Shown: in pieces, positions 25,479 through 34,666 of the stretch
How positions within the stretch are numbered: position 1 is the first letter of the stretch
Layout: each line of letters starts with the position of its first letter
Assembly: GCA_016713175.1 (NCBI GenBank)
Contig: JADJPQ010000012.1
Location: 276,325-340,324 of the forward strand
From: Planctomycetota bacterium
GTDB taxonomy: Bacteria > Planctomycetota > UBA1135 > UBA2386
Length of the DNA: 64,000 bases
Direction of reading: 5' to 3'
The notes under the pieces: generated by a model
The model's input: only the letters and a program-made list of their open reading frames with translations
Told to the model about the DNA's origin: nothing
Databases searched by the model: none
Translations under genes and position numbers: made by a program

Positions 25479-27521
25479 ATGTCCACGTGGAAGCGCGTCA
25501 CGATCGAACGCCTTGAGCTGCGGAACTTCAAGCGCTTCAGGGGTAAGCACACGATCGACCTTTCTCCGTCGCCCCAGCGCAACAAGCCGCTCATCTTGAT
25601 TGGGGGAGACAACGGCCGCGGCAAGACGTCGCTCCATGAAGCCATCAACTATGCGCTCTATGAGGACAATGATCTTCCGAACATTCACACTCGACCCAAC
25701 TACTTGAAGGCCGTCAGCGATCGCCTCAACCGGGCTGCACTTGACGAAGGGCAGAATGACTATGCGGTCGCGCTTGAGCTCTCCGCGTCTGATGGGACTG
25801 CTGACCGCCACTTTCGCATCGAACGGAAGTGGCAAGTCAACGTCCCACAGAGACGAGCAGAGAACGCCCAGCTCACGATCCTCGAGAACGGCCGCCCTAT
25901 CGATTGGATCCATGACAGTAGTTCTGGCGCGTGGCAGGATTTCGTTCGCAGCATCCTACCTCCTCGCGTCGCTCCGTTCTTCTTCTTCGATGGCGAGCGC
26001 ATTCAGGAGTTTGCAGAGGATACACAAGAGGAAAAGACGATGGTCAACGCCATCGAGGACATTCTACACATCAATGTGTACAAGCAGTTGCGCGACGACC
26101 TCAAGAAGCATGTTGCCGATTACGTAGATCCCGCAGATGTGGCTGGCGGTGGAGTTGATTTCTTTGATCTCCAGAAGGAGTCCGAGCGAATCCAGGGGGA
26201 GATTGACAGAAAGCTGGACCAGAAAGCAGAATGCGAGCGCGAGATCCAAGACCTTCGCACAAACCGCAAGAGGGCAGAGGACGAGCTTCGGCGTATCGCT
26301 AGTCCCTATGCATCCCAACGTGGTCAGCTGCTTCAGGAGCAGGCAAGGCTGGAGCGGGAGCTCGAAGACGCGAAGGAGGCCGTTCGCAGGAGCTTCGAAC
26401 CAGTTCCTATTATGCTGTCGCAAGGACTTCGTTTGGAACTCGAGCATCAACTGCTTGAGGAGCAGCGAGGCGTTGCCACACCGCAAGCCGTGGCGAACCT
26501 ACGCGAGAAACTCAGGGTCATCGAGCACAAGGTCTTTCGCGAACCTCCCAAGGGGCCAAAGGGAACCGATCTTTCGGCGGCGCAGACCGCCCACTACTCC
26601 CAGGTGTTCATTCAAGTCGCGCACGAGGTTCTCGGCCTCCAGCAACCTGTAGAGCAGAGCCGGCGGTTGCACGATGTTGGTGAAGGTGAGCGTGACCGAA
26701 TCCTGGGCCGCCTTCGCGAGCTGGCTCAGGTTGCAGGCGTCCTTCGTGAAGCCATCGACCAACGGGAGAGGCTCGCGACGGAGCTCCGCGACGTGACGCT
26801 GAAGCTCCCGTCCACTTCTGACGACCCACAAGTCGGCACCCTCTTGAAGGACAAGCAGGACATCGACGAGCGTATCGGCAAGCTCGACGAAGAGGTGCGT
26901 GTTCTGACGGCAGACATTGATCGGCTGCAGGCAGACCTCGCTGTGCGGCAGCGTCAGATCGAAAAGAGCCAGGAGAACCGCGCAAAGTCTGCCGAGGCCA
27001 AGCGCACGATCAAGGTGTCACAGCAAGCACGACGTGTTCTGGACGCCTTCATCAAGAAACTGGCGGAGGGAAAGCTCGGAGCGCTGCGCGATCGCTTCGA
27101 TGAGATGTACACGAAGCTCCGCAGGCCCGAGGACCCCGTTCAGTCCGTCGAGATCGATCCTGACACCTTGAAGATCATTCTCAAGGACGCCCAAGGACGC
27201 TCCCTGGAGAAGCGCGTCTTCAGTGCAGGAATGAAGGAGATGTACGCGCTGTCCCTCCTTTGGGGGCTCGCGCGTGCATCCGACCGAGAACTCCCCATCC
27301 TCATCGACACGCCTGTTGGGCGCCTCGACTCCACGAACCGCCGTGCGCTTTTCGAGAAGTACCTCCCACACGCAGGCCACCAGGTCATCGTTCTGTCGAC
27401 GGACAAGGAGGTGGACGTCGAGTGGGCGAAGCGGCTTGAGCCGTTCGTGGCTCGCCAGTACCGCCTCGACCACGACAGCGCGAAGGACTCAACCGTGATC
27501 CGCCCAGGCTACTTCTTCTAG
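25479..27521 (+). CDS. dndD: DNA phosphorothioation ATPase DndD
   Basis: 680 residues of SMC/Rad50-like type. Walker A 'GGDNGRGKT' lies at residues 42-50, preceded by 'LRNFKRFRGKHTIDL'. A long coiled-coil region follows ('ERIQGEIDRKLDQKAECEREIQDL', 'RIGKLDEEVRVLTADIDRLQADLA'), and the C-terminal signature and Walker B are 'VFSAGMKEMYALSLLWGLARASDRELPILIDTPVGRLD'. It supplies ATPase activity to the modification complex. It sits between dndC and the DndE-HerA fusion with very short gaps. Confidence 0.9.
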   Translation: MSTWKRVTIERLELRNFKRFRGKHTIDLSPSPQRNKPLILIGGDNGRGKTSLHEAINYALYEDNDLPNIHTRPNYLKAVSDRLNRAALDEGQNDYAVALELSASDGTADRHFRIERKWQVNVPQRRAENAQLTILENGRPIDWIHDSSSGAWQDFVRSILPPRVAPFFFFDGERIQEFAEDTQEEKTMVNAIEDILHINVYKQLRDDLKKHVADYVDPADVAGGGVDFFDLQKESERIQGEIDRKLDQKAECEREIQDLRTNRKRAEDELRRIASPYASQRGQLLQEQARLERELEDAKEAVRRSFEPVPIMLSQGLRLELEHQLLEEQRGVATPQAVANLREKLRVIEHKVFREPPKGPKGTDLSAAQTAHYSQVFIQVAHEVLGLQQPVEQSRRLHDVGEGERDRILGRLRELAQVAGVLREAIDQRERLATELRDVTLKLPSTSDDPQVGTLLKDKQDIDERIGKLDEEVRVLTADIDRLQADLAVRQRQIEKSQENRAKSAEAKRTIKVSQQARRVLDAFIKKLAEGKLGALRDRFDEMYTKLRRPEDPVQSVEIDPDTLKIILKDAQGRSLEKRVFSAGMKEMYALSLLWGLARASDRELPILIDTPVGRLDSTNRRALFEKYLPHAGHQVIVLSTDKEVDVEWAKRLEPFVARQYRLDHDSAKDSTVIRPGYFF

Positions 27522-27531
27522 GTCCAAGGCA

Positions 27532-29031
27532 ATGGAACGCTTCAAGACCACGAGTGACGCGCACGAGTTCCTTGAGCGCATCAACCGAGCAACTGGCATC
27601 AAGAGGAACATCTGGTCGCGAGCTGCACTGGGATGGTCTCTGAGCCTCGACAAGCCGCCGGACGAGGACGCGGACTTCGACTCCGACGGCATGGAGCACA
27701 CGCGACAGATGATCTTCGGTGACGACGAACCCGTGCTGCTGGCGCTGATCCGACAGCGATACAGGGAGCCAGTGCCTGACGAGCGTCTGCGCAAGATCGT
27801 CAAGGTGCACGTCGAGCGCGGCCTACGTTTGATCCGTGAACAGTACGATCGTCTGAACAAGCGCGGTGATGAGCTCCTTCTCTTCCTACTGGACCAGTGC
27901 ACGTCACTCGACCAAACGAAGGGCAAGGGCGCCTCCCGAATCTCAGCCACCACCCCAGCGCAGGGATGTGGCGTAGTCCTCAACCTCGGTCACGCAGTCG
28001 GCACAGCAACGCCGGTGCTCCACTCCTTGAACGGCCCAGGACGCACACCTCACTTGGCGATCATGGGCAGGAACAGCACTGGGAAGACGCGCACGGGGCT
28101 TTCCCTCCTTCACCAAACCACGACTCCCAAGCGTCCGCTGCCCTTCCTCATCTTCGATTACGCCAAAGGTGATATCGCCGGCAACCGAGACTTCATCACT
28201 GCCACCGGGGCGCGCGTTGTCAGCTTGCCCGGAACCAGGATCCCCTTCGCACCGCTTGCCATCGGCGAGCGCAATCACCATGCAATCGGTATCGCCGCGC
28301 ATCGCTTTCGTGACACCATCGGATCGGTCGTCCGGGGGCTGGGTGCCAAGCAGAAAAGCCACTGCCTTGAGATCATCCGCGAAGCCTACGTCCAGGCACC
28401 CAATGGTACGCCGGACCTTGAGGACGTCGTGGAGGCAGCCGAACGGCAATACCAGGACAACGACTGGACCGAGGACTCTCTCCTTCTCTGCCTGAGGGAG
28501 TTCACGGACTTCCCCCTCTTTCGTCGTGCGAACGATGGCCTTGACCATGCGTTCCTTCGTCACCCGCACGTCATCGACATCCACGCACTGCCGGAGGGTC
28601 TTCGCAAGCTCGCGGTGTTTCTCACGCTCGACCGCCTGTACGCAGAGATCATGGCGATGCCAGACGCCCCCCTGGACAAGGACAACAACCGCGAGATGCG
28701 TCTCATCATCGTCATCGACGAGGCGCATCACTACCTGCCGTGCAAGCAGCCGACTTTGGAGAAGATGGTCCGTGAGGTCCGATCCAAAGGCGTTGGTATC
28801 TGGCTTTTCTCGCAGTCACCTGACGACTTCGATCAACCAAAGTACAATTTCGCGCGCGAGATGGGTCTTTCCATTGTCTTCTCCTGTGTCCTTGAGAAGC
28901 CAAAGATGCTGGAGGCACTCCTGGGTGGCAAGGTCAATCCAAAGCGCCTGTCTCAACTACCTACGGGAGTTGCTGTAACGAGAATCCATGGATCTGACGC
29001 ACCAGTGGAAGTCCAAGCCTGGCAGCCATAG
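27532..29031 (+). CDS. DndE-like domain fused to HerA-type ATPase
   Basis: 499 residues. The N-terminal 115 residues ('HEFLERINRATGIKRNIWSRAALGWSLS', then helical) match the size and style of DndE, the small DNA-nick-binding subunit. The rest is a HerA/DUF87 motor with Walker A 'GRNSTGKTRT' at residues 179-188, 'FLIFDYAKGD', and Walker B 'RLIIVIDEAHHYL'. In canonical Dnd systems DndE is a separate protein of about 110 residues. The fusion occupies the dndE place in the operon. The DndE assignment of the N-terminus is by position and pattern only. Confidence 0.75.
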   Translation: MERFKTTSDAHEFLERINRATGIKRNIWSRAALGWSLSLDKPPDEDADFDSDGMEHTRQMIFGDDEPVLLALIRQRYREPVPDERLRKIVKVHVERGLRLIREQYDRLNKRGDELLLFLLDQCTSLDQTKGKGASRISATTPAQGCGVVLNLGHAVGTATPVLHSLNGPGRTPHLAIMGRNSTGKTRTGLSLLHQTTTPKRPLPFLIFDYAKGDIAGNRDFITATGARVVSLPGTRIPFAPLAIGERNHHAIGIAAHRFRDTIGSVVRGLGAKQKSHCLEIIREAYVQAPNGTPDLEDVVEAAERQYQDNDWTEDSLLLCLREFTDFPLFRRANDGLDHAFLRHPHVIDIHALPEGLRKLAVFLTLDRLYAEIMAMPDAPLDKDNNREMRLIIVIDEAHHYLPCKQPTLEKMVREVRSKGVGIWLFSQSPDDFDQPKYNFAREMGLSIVFSCVLEKPKMLEALLGGKVNPKRLSQLPTGVAVTRIHGSDAPVEVQAWQP

Positions 29032-29068
29032 CGGAAGCGAGTGACCAACTTTGGTGTAGTCGTTATCG

Positions 29069-29641
29069 ATGAAGCAGAGCACCCTCGATCTCCTGGACGC
29101 AGACCTACGGCAAGGGCACGTCAAACACATGAGCATGGATGACGATGTCCACTGGAAGACCTATCGGCAGTCCCTTGTTATCAGCCCCAAGTACTGGCAG
29201 GACTATCAGGCTGCCCTTCAGAGCCAGACCTTCAGGTGGACAGAGGTGAAGTACACGTTACTTCATTCTCACCTCTCAACAATGAATGCCAAGCTTCCTG
29301 GGCTGTATCTTTTTGTGGTTCGCCCTGGCTTTCTGATTCAGAGTCTACCGCAGTTCGTTTTCTATGTCGGAATCTCCGGCGAGCACGGTTCATTGCGACC
29401 GCTTCGTCAGCGCCTCAAAGATTACCTTTCTTTGGAGCAAGTCAGAAAACGAAAGAACGTTCACAAGAACCTTCAGCTATATTACCCGGTAGTGTATGTG
29501 GTCTACACTCTGCTCAGACTCTCTCACGCCAAGCTAGAGTCACTGGAGGAAGCTATGCACGGGTACTTCTATCCGTGGGCCGGAAGGCGTGATTTCCCCG
29601 TTCCGATAAAGAACGCCCAGAAGGCATGGGGGGCCGTGTAG
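29069..29641 (+). CDS. GIY-YIG-like nuclease in the Dnd operon
   Basis: 190 residues. A GIY-YIG-like start, 'LPGLYLFVVRPG' with 'QFVFYVGISGEHGSLRPLRQRLKDYL', is followed by 'SHAKLESLEEAMHGYFYPWAGRRD', with the conserved Glu late in the domain. Such nucleases cut DNA by a single-metal mechanism. The gene is clearly less GC-rich than dndC, suggesting separate acquisition. It sits between the DndE-HerA gene and the DndB gene, with only two bases to the latter, so it may be the restriction partner of this Dnd system. Confidence 0.6.
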   Translation: MKQSTLDLLDADLRQGHVKHMSMDDDVHWKTYRQSLVISPKYWQDYQAALQSQTFRWTEVKYTLLHSHLSTMNAKLPGLYLFVVRPGFLIQSLPQFVFYVGISGEHGSLRPLRQRLKDYLSLEQVRKRKNVHKNLQLYYPVVYVVYTLLRLSHAKLESLEEAMHGYFYPWAGRRDFPVPIKNAQKAWGAV

Positions 29642-29643
29642 CG

Positions 29644-30870
29644 ATGAAGGGCACCTTGTTTCCGTGTCTGCGCGGCGTCATGGGTGACTGGGTGTACTAC
29701 TCTGCGCTCATGACTGCCGAACAGATTGCAGCTTCCATTACAACGGCGAAGTCCATTCGAGAAGAGGAGAAGCTTGAGGATTTCCTACAGAGACGTCTTC
29801 GCGATCGCGTAAAGAAGATCGCTCGCTACCTGAAGAGTACTCAGTCTCGCTTCTTCAATGCCATCATAGTCGGCGTGTTCGACAGCGTGCCGGACTGGTT
29901 TGAGTTCGATTTGAAGGCGATGCACGGCAAGAGGCTGGATGTATCCCCTGTCGAACTCGGCGCGCTGCACGAGTCCATGGGGCTCCTACGGATGACTGGC
30001 AAGGAAAAGATGTTCGCGATAGACGGTCAACACCGTACGAAGGCGATCTGCGATGTCTGGGCCGAGCAGAAGGAACTGCCGCAAGCTGAGCGAGTGCTTG
30101 CGTCCGATCAGTTTCCAGTAGTATTCGTGGCGCACATCGATGACTTAGCAGGCAAGAAGCGCACGAGACGTTTGTTCTCCGACATCAACAAGAGGGCGGT
30201 GCCTGTCTCCAAAGGAGACTTGGCTATTATTGACGAGGATGACATCTGCGCTATTGTGGCGCGCAGGCTGTATGCTGGCTACAGGAGATTCCGTGGTCTG
30301 ATATCGTTGACGGAGGTCTCGAATCTAGATCCGCACGATACTGAGCACTTCACGAACCTCCTTACTCTCGTGAAGGTGAACAGGAAGCTCAAGAGTCTGT
30401 ACCGCAAAAGGCGGGGGACGAGTGAGTCTGACGAGGTGAACGTCAGCGCGCTGCTCAGTATTGCAGTGTCGTTCTACGACTTCATGATAGAGCACCTTCC
30501 CGACCTTCGTAGCTTCTTCATCGACAAGAGTATCAGCCTGAAAGCCCTACGTGAGAAGCGCCTGAGCTTGCTGTTCCGTCCAGTCGGCTTGGTCTTGATC
30601 GCTTCGCTCTACCAGAGGCTCTCAGCCCGAGGAGTACTTGATGTTCTGGCACAACTTGGACGGAAGATCGACTTTGCGCTCAACGGAGCACATTTCGATG
30701 CCCTGATGTGGAACAAGGGACGAATGGAGGTCAAGCACAACAGAACGGCGCTACTTCTGTGCCTGCATCTGCTTGGGCAGCTCAGTCGCGCAGAGACCGA
30801 CTCGCTAGGTGAACAGTATTCCGTTGCAACCAAGGATAGTCGACAGTTGCCGAGGCCATTGACCAAGTAG
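29644..30870 (+). CDS. dndB: DndB-like DGQHR domain protein
   Basis: 408 residues from ATG 29644. It contains the family motif 'KMFAIDGQHRTKAICDVW' (DGQHR) and 'RTRRLFSDINKRAVPVSKGD', as in DndB regulators, which repress the modification operon and are not essential for sulfur insertion. Here dndB is the last gene, not the first as is usual. An inverted repeat with six-base arms (GAGGGG/CCCCTC, 30929-30948) lies downstream and may end transcription. Confidence 0.82.
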   Translation: MKGTLFPCLRGVMGDWVYYSALMTAEQIAASITTAKSIREEEKLEDFLQRRLRDRVKKIARYLKSTQSRFFNAIIVGVFDSVPDWFEFDLKAMHGKRLDVSPVELGALHESMGLLRMTGKEKMFAIDGQHRTKAICDVWAEQKELPQAERVLASDQFPVVFVAHIDDLAGKKRTRRLFSDINKRAVPVSKGDLAIIDEDDICAIVARRLYAGYRRFRGLISLTEVSNLDPHDTEHFTNLLTLVKVNRKLKSLYRKRRGTSESDEVNVSALLSIAVSFYDFMIEHLPDLRSFFIDKSISLKALREKRLSLLFRPVGLVLIASLYQRLSARGVLDVLAQLGRKIDFALNGAHFDALMWNKGRMEVKHNRTALLLCLHLLGQLSRAETDSLGEQYSVATKDSRQLPRPLTK

Positions 30871-30992
30871 GAGGGACTTGGCGCCCTGGTGACCTCCGGA
30901 CTTGAACGTCGGCTGGCGGGATCGGACCGAGGGGTTCTGCATCCCCTCCACCTCGCACGGGTACGTTCAGATGGCTCGCTCCTCTCGCCTCC

Positions 30993-32336
30993 ATGCCGCC
31001 CTCGCCCGAAGCAGACCTCCGCAAGGTGACCCTGGCCATGCGCCGGCTCGCCGTCGACCTGGTCGGCGCAAGCCATGCGGCCGACGTCGTGCAGGACACG
31101 TGGCTCCAAGCCCTGAGCCTCGACCGACGTAAACCGAGATCTCTCAAGGGGTACCTGTTCACGGCCCTGAAGGGCTTGGCCAGCAAGCACCGTCGGGCGG
31201 AGCGCCGTCGCCTGCGACGGGAGCAGAGTGCCGCGCGCGAAGACTACCAGCCACCTGCTGATCTCGAGGCCCAGCTCAACGAGACCCTGCACCGCCTCAA
31301 CCAGGCGCTCCTGAGCCTGCCCGAGCCCGACACCTGGGCTGTCGCGGCTGCAGCACTGCGAGGCGCAAGCCACATCCACATGGACTTGCCGTGCCAGGAT
31401 GCCGTTGCCGTCCGGCGAGATCATCGAGGGCATGTGTGCGCCGTCGTGTGCGATGGAGCGGGCAGCGCGAGTCTCTCGGAGCATGGCGCCGCAGCCGTAT
31501 CGCAGTCCATGGCGTCATTCCTCCTGCACCATGCCACTCAGATGTTGGAGAGCCGGCTTCCCCCGGAGGACATCATCGCCGTCGCTTGCTCGGCCATTAC
31601 TTCGGTACAGCAGGAACGCGGCGGTTCCCTCGACGACTACGCCTGCACGCTCGTCGCCTTGGTCCTCGCCGACAACCACGTCGCAACCGTGCACGTCGGT
31701 GACGGACTCATCGTTCATCTTGGAACCGGCTCGGGCGAGGTGCTCTCGGCTCCTGAGAACGGTTCCTCCAAGTGCACGACCTTCTTCGTGACCTGCAAGG
31801 ATGCGGCATCGCACACCAGGTCTGCACTTCACCCGCTGGATGCGACGACCACGGGCCTCGCCGTGATGTCCGATGGATCTGCCGATGTTCTCTACGATCG
31901 CGCGTCGAAGCGAGTGTCCGCGGCCGTAGACCAGATGGCAGGATGGCTCAGTGCACAATCAGAGGAGGACGTGGAGGAGGTATTGCGGGAAACGATCACC
32001 GAGCACTTCCTGTCACGCACGCACGACGATTGCTCCCTGATCCTCCTGCGACGCCTGCCGAGCGAGCCGTGGGCATGCCCCGTGTGCGGCCGGCTCGATC
32101 TGCTGCAGGAGCCTCAGCACTGCGGCAAGTCCTTCCTCCGTTGTCCAGCTTGTGGCTTCTCGCACTTCGATCGCAAGCTCCGTGGGAAGAGGTACCCGTT
32201 CCTGCTGCAACAGTGGATTCGGTTTCTTCACCGGGAGGAGCACATGTCCCTTCCTCAGTTGGCACGCCTGACACGCGTCCCGCAACCGACCATTGCCCGA
32301 TGGCTGTTGGCCGATGCGCGCCGCATCGGCGCATAG
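30993..32336 (+). CDS. ECF sigma region 2/PP2C phosphatase/zinc ribbon/HTH fusion
   Basis: 447 residues. Residues 8-110 resemble an ECF sigma factor up to the end of the linker ('ADVVQDTWLQAL...PRSLKGYLFTALKGLASKHRRAERRRLRREQ... LLSLPEP'). Region 4 is missing, and a PP2C phosphatase begins at once: 'ASHIHMDLPCQDA', 'AVVCDGAGSASLSEHGA', 'VHVGDGLIVHL', 'MSDGSADVLYD', 'DDCSLILL' (metal-binding Asp residues). It ends with a zinc ribbon ('CPVCG...CGKSFLRCPACG') and a helix-turn-helix ('SLPQLARLTRVPQPTIARWLL'). The combination is unusual; it may be a signalling or regulatory protein that binds DNA through its end. Confidence 0.7.
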   Translation: MPPSPEADLRKVTLAMRRLAVDLVGASHAADVVQDTWLQALSLDRRKPRSLKGYLFTALKGLASKHRRAERRRLRREQSAAREDYQPPADLEAQLNETLHRLNQALLSLPEPDTWAVAAAALRGASHIHMDLPCQDAVAVRRDHRGHVCAVVCDGAGSASLSEHGAAAVSQSMASFLLHHATQMLESRLPPEDIIAVACSAITSVQQERGGSLDDYACTLVALVLADNHVATVHVGDGLIVHLGTGSGEVLSAPENGSSKCTTFFVTCKDAASHTRSALHPLDATTTGLAVMSDGSADVLYDRASKRVSAAVDQMAGWLSAQSEEDVEEVLRETITEHFLSRTHDDCSLILLRRLPSEPWACPVCGRLDLLQEPQHCGKSFLRCPACGFSHFDRKLRGKRYPFLLQQWIRFLHREEHMSLPQLARLTRVPQPTIARWLLADARRIGA

Positions 32337-32362
32337 GTGCGCATGCACCCAGGTGGCAAACC

Positions 32363-32566
32363 ATGACATCCTTTCACGTCCCTCGTCGCACGCCGTGGAC
32401 CGACCACGTCCTCGACTTCCTGCGCCGCTTCATTCGGTTCATTCTCTGGTGCGCGCTGTTTCTCAATGGCCTGATGCTCAGCGTATTCCTCATCCTGTTC
32501 ACATTCCGGTTCTTGCAACACGCTTGGTCTTGGTGCACGCGAGTCCTCTTCCCTGGTTCCTGGTAG
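32363..32566 (+). CDS. Small single-pass membrane protein
   Basis: 67 residues from ATG 32363, with AGGTGG upstream. One long hydrophobic stretch ('FIRFILWCALFLNGLMLSVFLILFTFRFL') is flanked by basic residues. No family recognised. It opens a compact operon with the Cys-rich protein, ATPase and nuclease-like genes. Confidence 0.6.
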   Translation: MTSFHVPRRTPWTDHVLDFLRRFIRFILWCALFLNGLMLSVFLILFTFRFLQHAWSWCTRVLFPGSW

Positions 32567-32574
32567 GTGTGGCC

Positions 32575-32997
32575 ATGAAACCGATTCGGAGTGAGCACCA
32601 GCACGATGTCATCCAGGATCCCTGGAGCAACACGCAACGTGCGGCTCAGAATCAGGACACGCTACACGTGCTGTCGCCCCAGGGCTGCTTGGAATCCCAC
32701 ACGGTCCGGCGACTTGTGGCTGCGGACTGTGGTTGCCTGAAACCGGTCGGCGGGTTCTGTGGCGTCTGCCCAGACGGCACGACATCGTGCGTCGATTGCT
32801 TCGGCCACTGCGTTCTGTGCCGCAAGCCGATCTGCGCTCGACACAGCATCTTCCCGCAGGAGCACGGCCGAGAAGAACCGAAGCGTCTCTGCCACGCGTG
32901 TCATGAGTCGAACCGGCGAACGGTCCTTATCCAGCGTCTTGTCCGTTTCATCCTCGCCCCGTTTGTAGCCTTCGACAGGAGCCATGGTGCATCCTGA
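32575..32997 (+). CDS. Cys-rich zinc-binding protein
   Basis: 140 residues from ATG 32575. Two groups of Cys/His residues ('CGCLKPVGGFCGVCPDGTTSCVDCFGHCVLCRKPICARH' and 'LCHACHESN') look like zinc-binding ring or ribbon folds. The C-terminal 'VLIQRLVRFILAPFVAFD' is hydrophobic and could attach to a membrane. The end overlaps the next gene by 14 bases. Function unknown; placed between a membrane peptide and a motor ATPase. Confidence 0.6.
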   Translation: MKPIRSEHQHDVIQDPWSNTQRAAQNQDTLHVLSPQGCLESHTVRRLVAADCGCLKPVGGFCGVCPDGTTSCVDCFGHCVLCRKPICARHSIFPQEHGREEPKRLCHACHESNRRTVLIQRLVRFILAPFVAFDRSHGAS

Positions 32998-34666
32998 GCT
33001 CTCACCACTACTGCGCGAACTCCTGTACGCGCATGAGAACCGTCTCCTCGAGGATGACGTCGGGCTCGCTGTGCGCCAGGCCGTGGCGCTTGGTGTCGCC
33101 GACTCCTTCGTCGTGCGCCTGCTGCACGGGCGAGTCCACGACCACATGGTTACACAGGCCTTCGAGGGACCGTTTCTCGTGCCGCACCTCGAGGAAGGAG
33201 AGATCGTCGCTGGGGTCGATTCGCACGGACACCGCCTGTCGTTTCCGCTCCAGTTCCTGAACGCGCATACGCTGACCGTCGGGGGATCTGGGTCAGGCAA
33301 GACGACAAGCTGCCGGTTCCGGATTCTGCAGATCACGCCGCGAGTGCGCGGGAGCTGGCTGTTCGACTTCCGGAAGAGGGAATACGCACTGCTGCGACCC
33401 TACCTGAGCCGGGTCGGCGTCTCGCTGATCGTCGTCCCTGCACGGAAGCTGCGATTGAACCCCTTGCAGGTGCCGACCGGCGTGCATCCAGCAGACTGGG
33501 CGCCGCGCGTCGCTGACATGCTCGTCCAGGTGTTCGATCTTCCTCCGCGGGCGACGAAGCTCCTGCACCTCGCGATCCTTGAAGTGTACCGTCGGAGCGG
33601 CGTGCGGGACGACCGAAGCCCTTGTCCCACGCTGTTCGACCTCCGCGAGGCGATCGCTTCGGACAGGGAAGCCAACGTGCAGGCGAAGGCCGCTGTCGTC
33701 GACAGCATGGATCCTGTGCTCATGTCGCTCGGACCGGACGTGCTTGCGTACCGCAGAGGGTGGCGCACGGAGGACCTGGCCGAGCGGCACCTGGTGTTCG
33801 AACTCGACGGCGTTGCGGAGGCGGACAAAGACCTCGTCTTGAACAGCGTCTTGCTTCCCGAGTTCATGTCCCGTGTCGCGCGCGGCATTTCGAACCCGCG
33901 CATGAACCTCTTCATCTGCTGCGACGAAGCGCTGCGCATGGTTGCAGCGTCCAGCACCAGGAGCAGCATGGCGGACCTGCTCGGGCTGATCCGCGGTACG
34001 GGAATCGGACTTGACCTCTCCGTCCAGACTGCCGAGGTGCTGCCGTCGATCCTGAGCAACACCGCGACCAAGTTCATCGGCCGGTGCGGGAGCGCCGCGG
34101 ACTACGACCGCATCTCGGCTGCGATGGGTCTGAACGCCGACCAGCGCCGGTGGCTGAACCTGCACTTGCAGCCCGGGCTCTTCGTCGGGCAGCTGGGCGA
34201 GGGCGGCTGGCGACATCCTTTCGTCGTTCGCGTTCCGCCGATGCAGCTGTCGAGCCACCACAACGGAGGAACCGGTGACAGCCAGGGACTTGGTGAGTTG
34301 CTTGCTCTGCCGACGATCGTGGCTCCGGAGTTCCAGGGCTGGAGCCCGGGTCGGAAGCCTGCTGGGGTTTGCGCCTCAAGCACGAATGCCTCGTCGGCCC
34401 CGTCGAAGGCAATGCTCTCAGAAGACGCCCTGCGATTCCTCGCAACGATCATCAACCAACCAGGGCAACCGTCTGGCGCGTACGCGAAGCTCGCACGAGT
34501 CAGCAAGCGAGGCGCCGTGACCCTTCGACAGCAGTTGGTCGCGATGGGCCTCGTACGCGAGCATGCCGTCCTGACCAATCGGCGTGGTCGTCCTTCCATC
34601 GTTCTGGAGCCTACGCCTGCCGGCGCAGATGCACACAAGAACCACGCTGCGGGAGCCACAACATGA
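32984..34666 (+). CDS. HerA/VirD4-like ATPase
   Basis: 560 residues. Walker A 'GGSGSGKTTS' lies at residues 100-109, after a domain starting 'GPFLVPHLEEGEIVAGVDSHGHRLSFPLQFLNAHTLTVG'. Walker B is 'NLFICCDEALRM'. The 'QTAEVLPSILSNTATKFIGRCGS' block is typical of DUF87/TraC-like motors. A winged-helix end follows ('DALRFLATIINQPGQPSGAYAKLARVSKRGAVTLRQQLV'). Its C-terminal region has the same order of parts as the ATPase at 15920, but here the nuclease is a separate gene that overlaps by ATGA. Confidence 0.75.
   Translation: MVHPELSPLLRELLYAHENRLLEDDVGLAVRQAVALGVADSFVVRLLHGRVHDHMVTQAFEGPFLVPHLEEGEIVAGVDSHGHRLSFPLQFLNAHTLTVGGSGSGKTTSCRFRILQITPRVRGSWLFDFRKREYALLRPYLSRVGVSLIVVPARKLRLNPLQVPTGVHPADWAPRVADMLVQVFDLPPRATKLLHLAILEVYRRSGVRDDRSPCPTLFDLREAIASDREANVQAKAAVVDSMDPVLMSLGPDVLAYRRGWRTEDLAERHLVFELDGVAEADKDLVLNSVLLPEFMSRVARGISNPRMNLFICCDEALRMVAASSTRSSMADLLGLIRGTGIGLDLSVQTAEVLPSILSNTATKFIGRCGSAADYDRISAAMGLNADQRRWLNLHLQPGLFVGQLGEGGWRHPFVVRVPPMQLSSHHNGGTGDSQGLGELLALPTIVAPEFQGWSPGRKPAGVCASSTNASSAPSKAMLSEDALRFLATIINQPGQPSGAYAKLARVSKRGAVTLRQQLVAMGLVREHAVLTNRRGRPSIVLEPTPAGADAHKNHAAGATT

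Noticed and set aside
24076..30870. DndFGH or SspE restriction genes for the Dnd system
   Set aside because: No gene in the window has their motifs; only the HerA part and the GIY-YIG gene remain as candidates.
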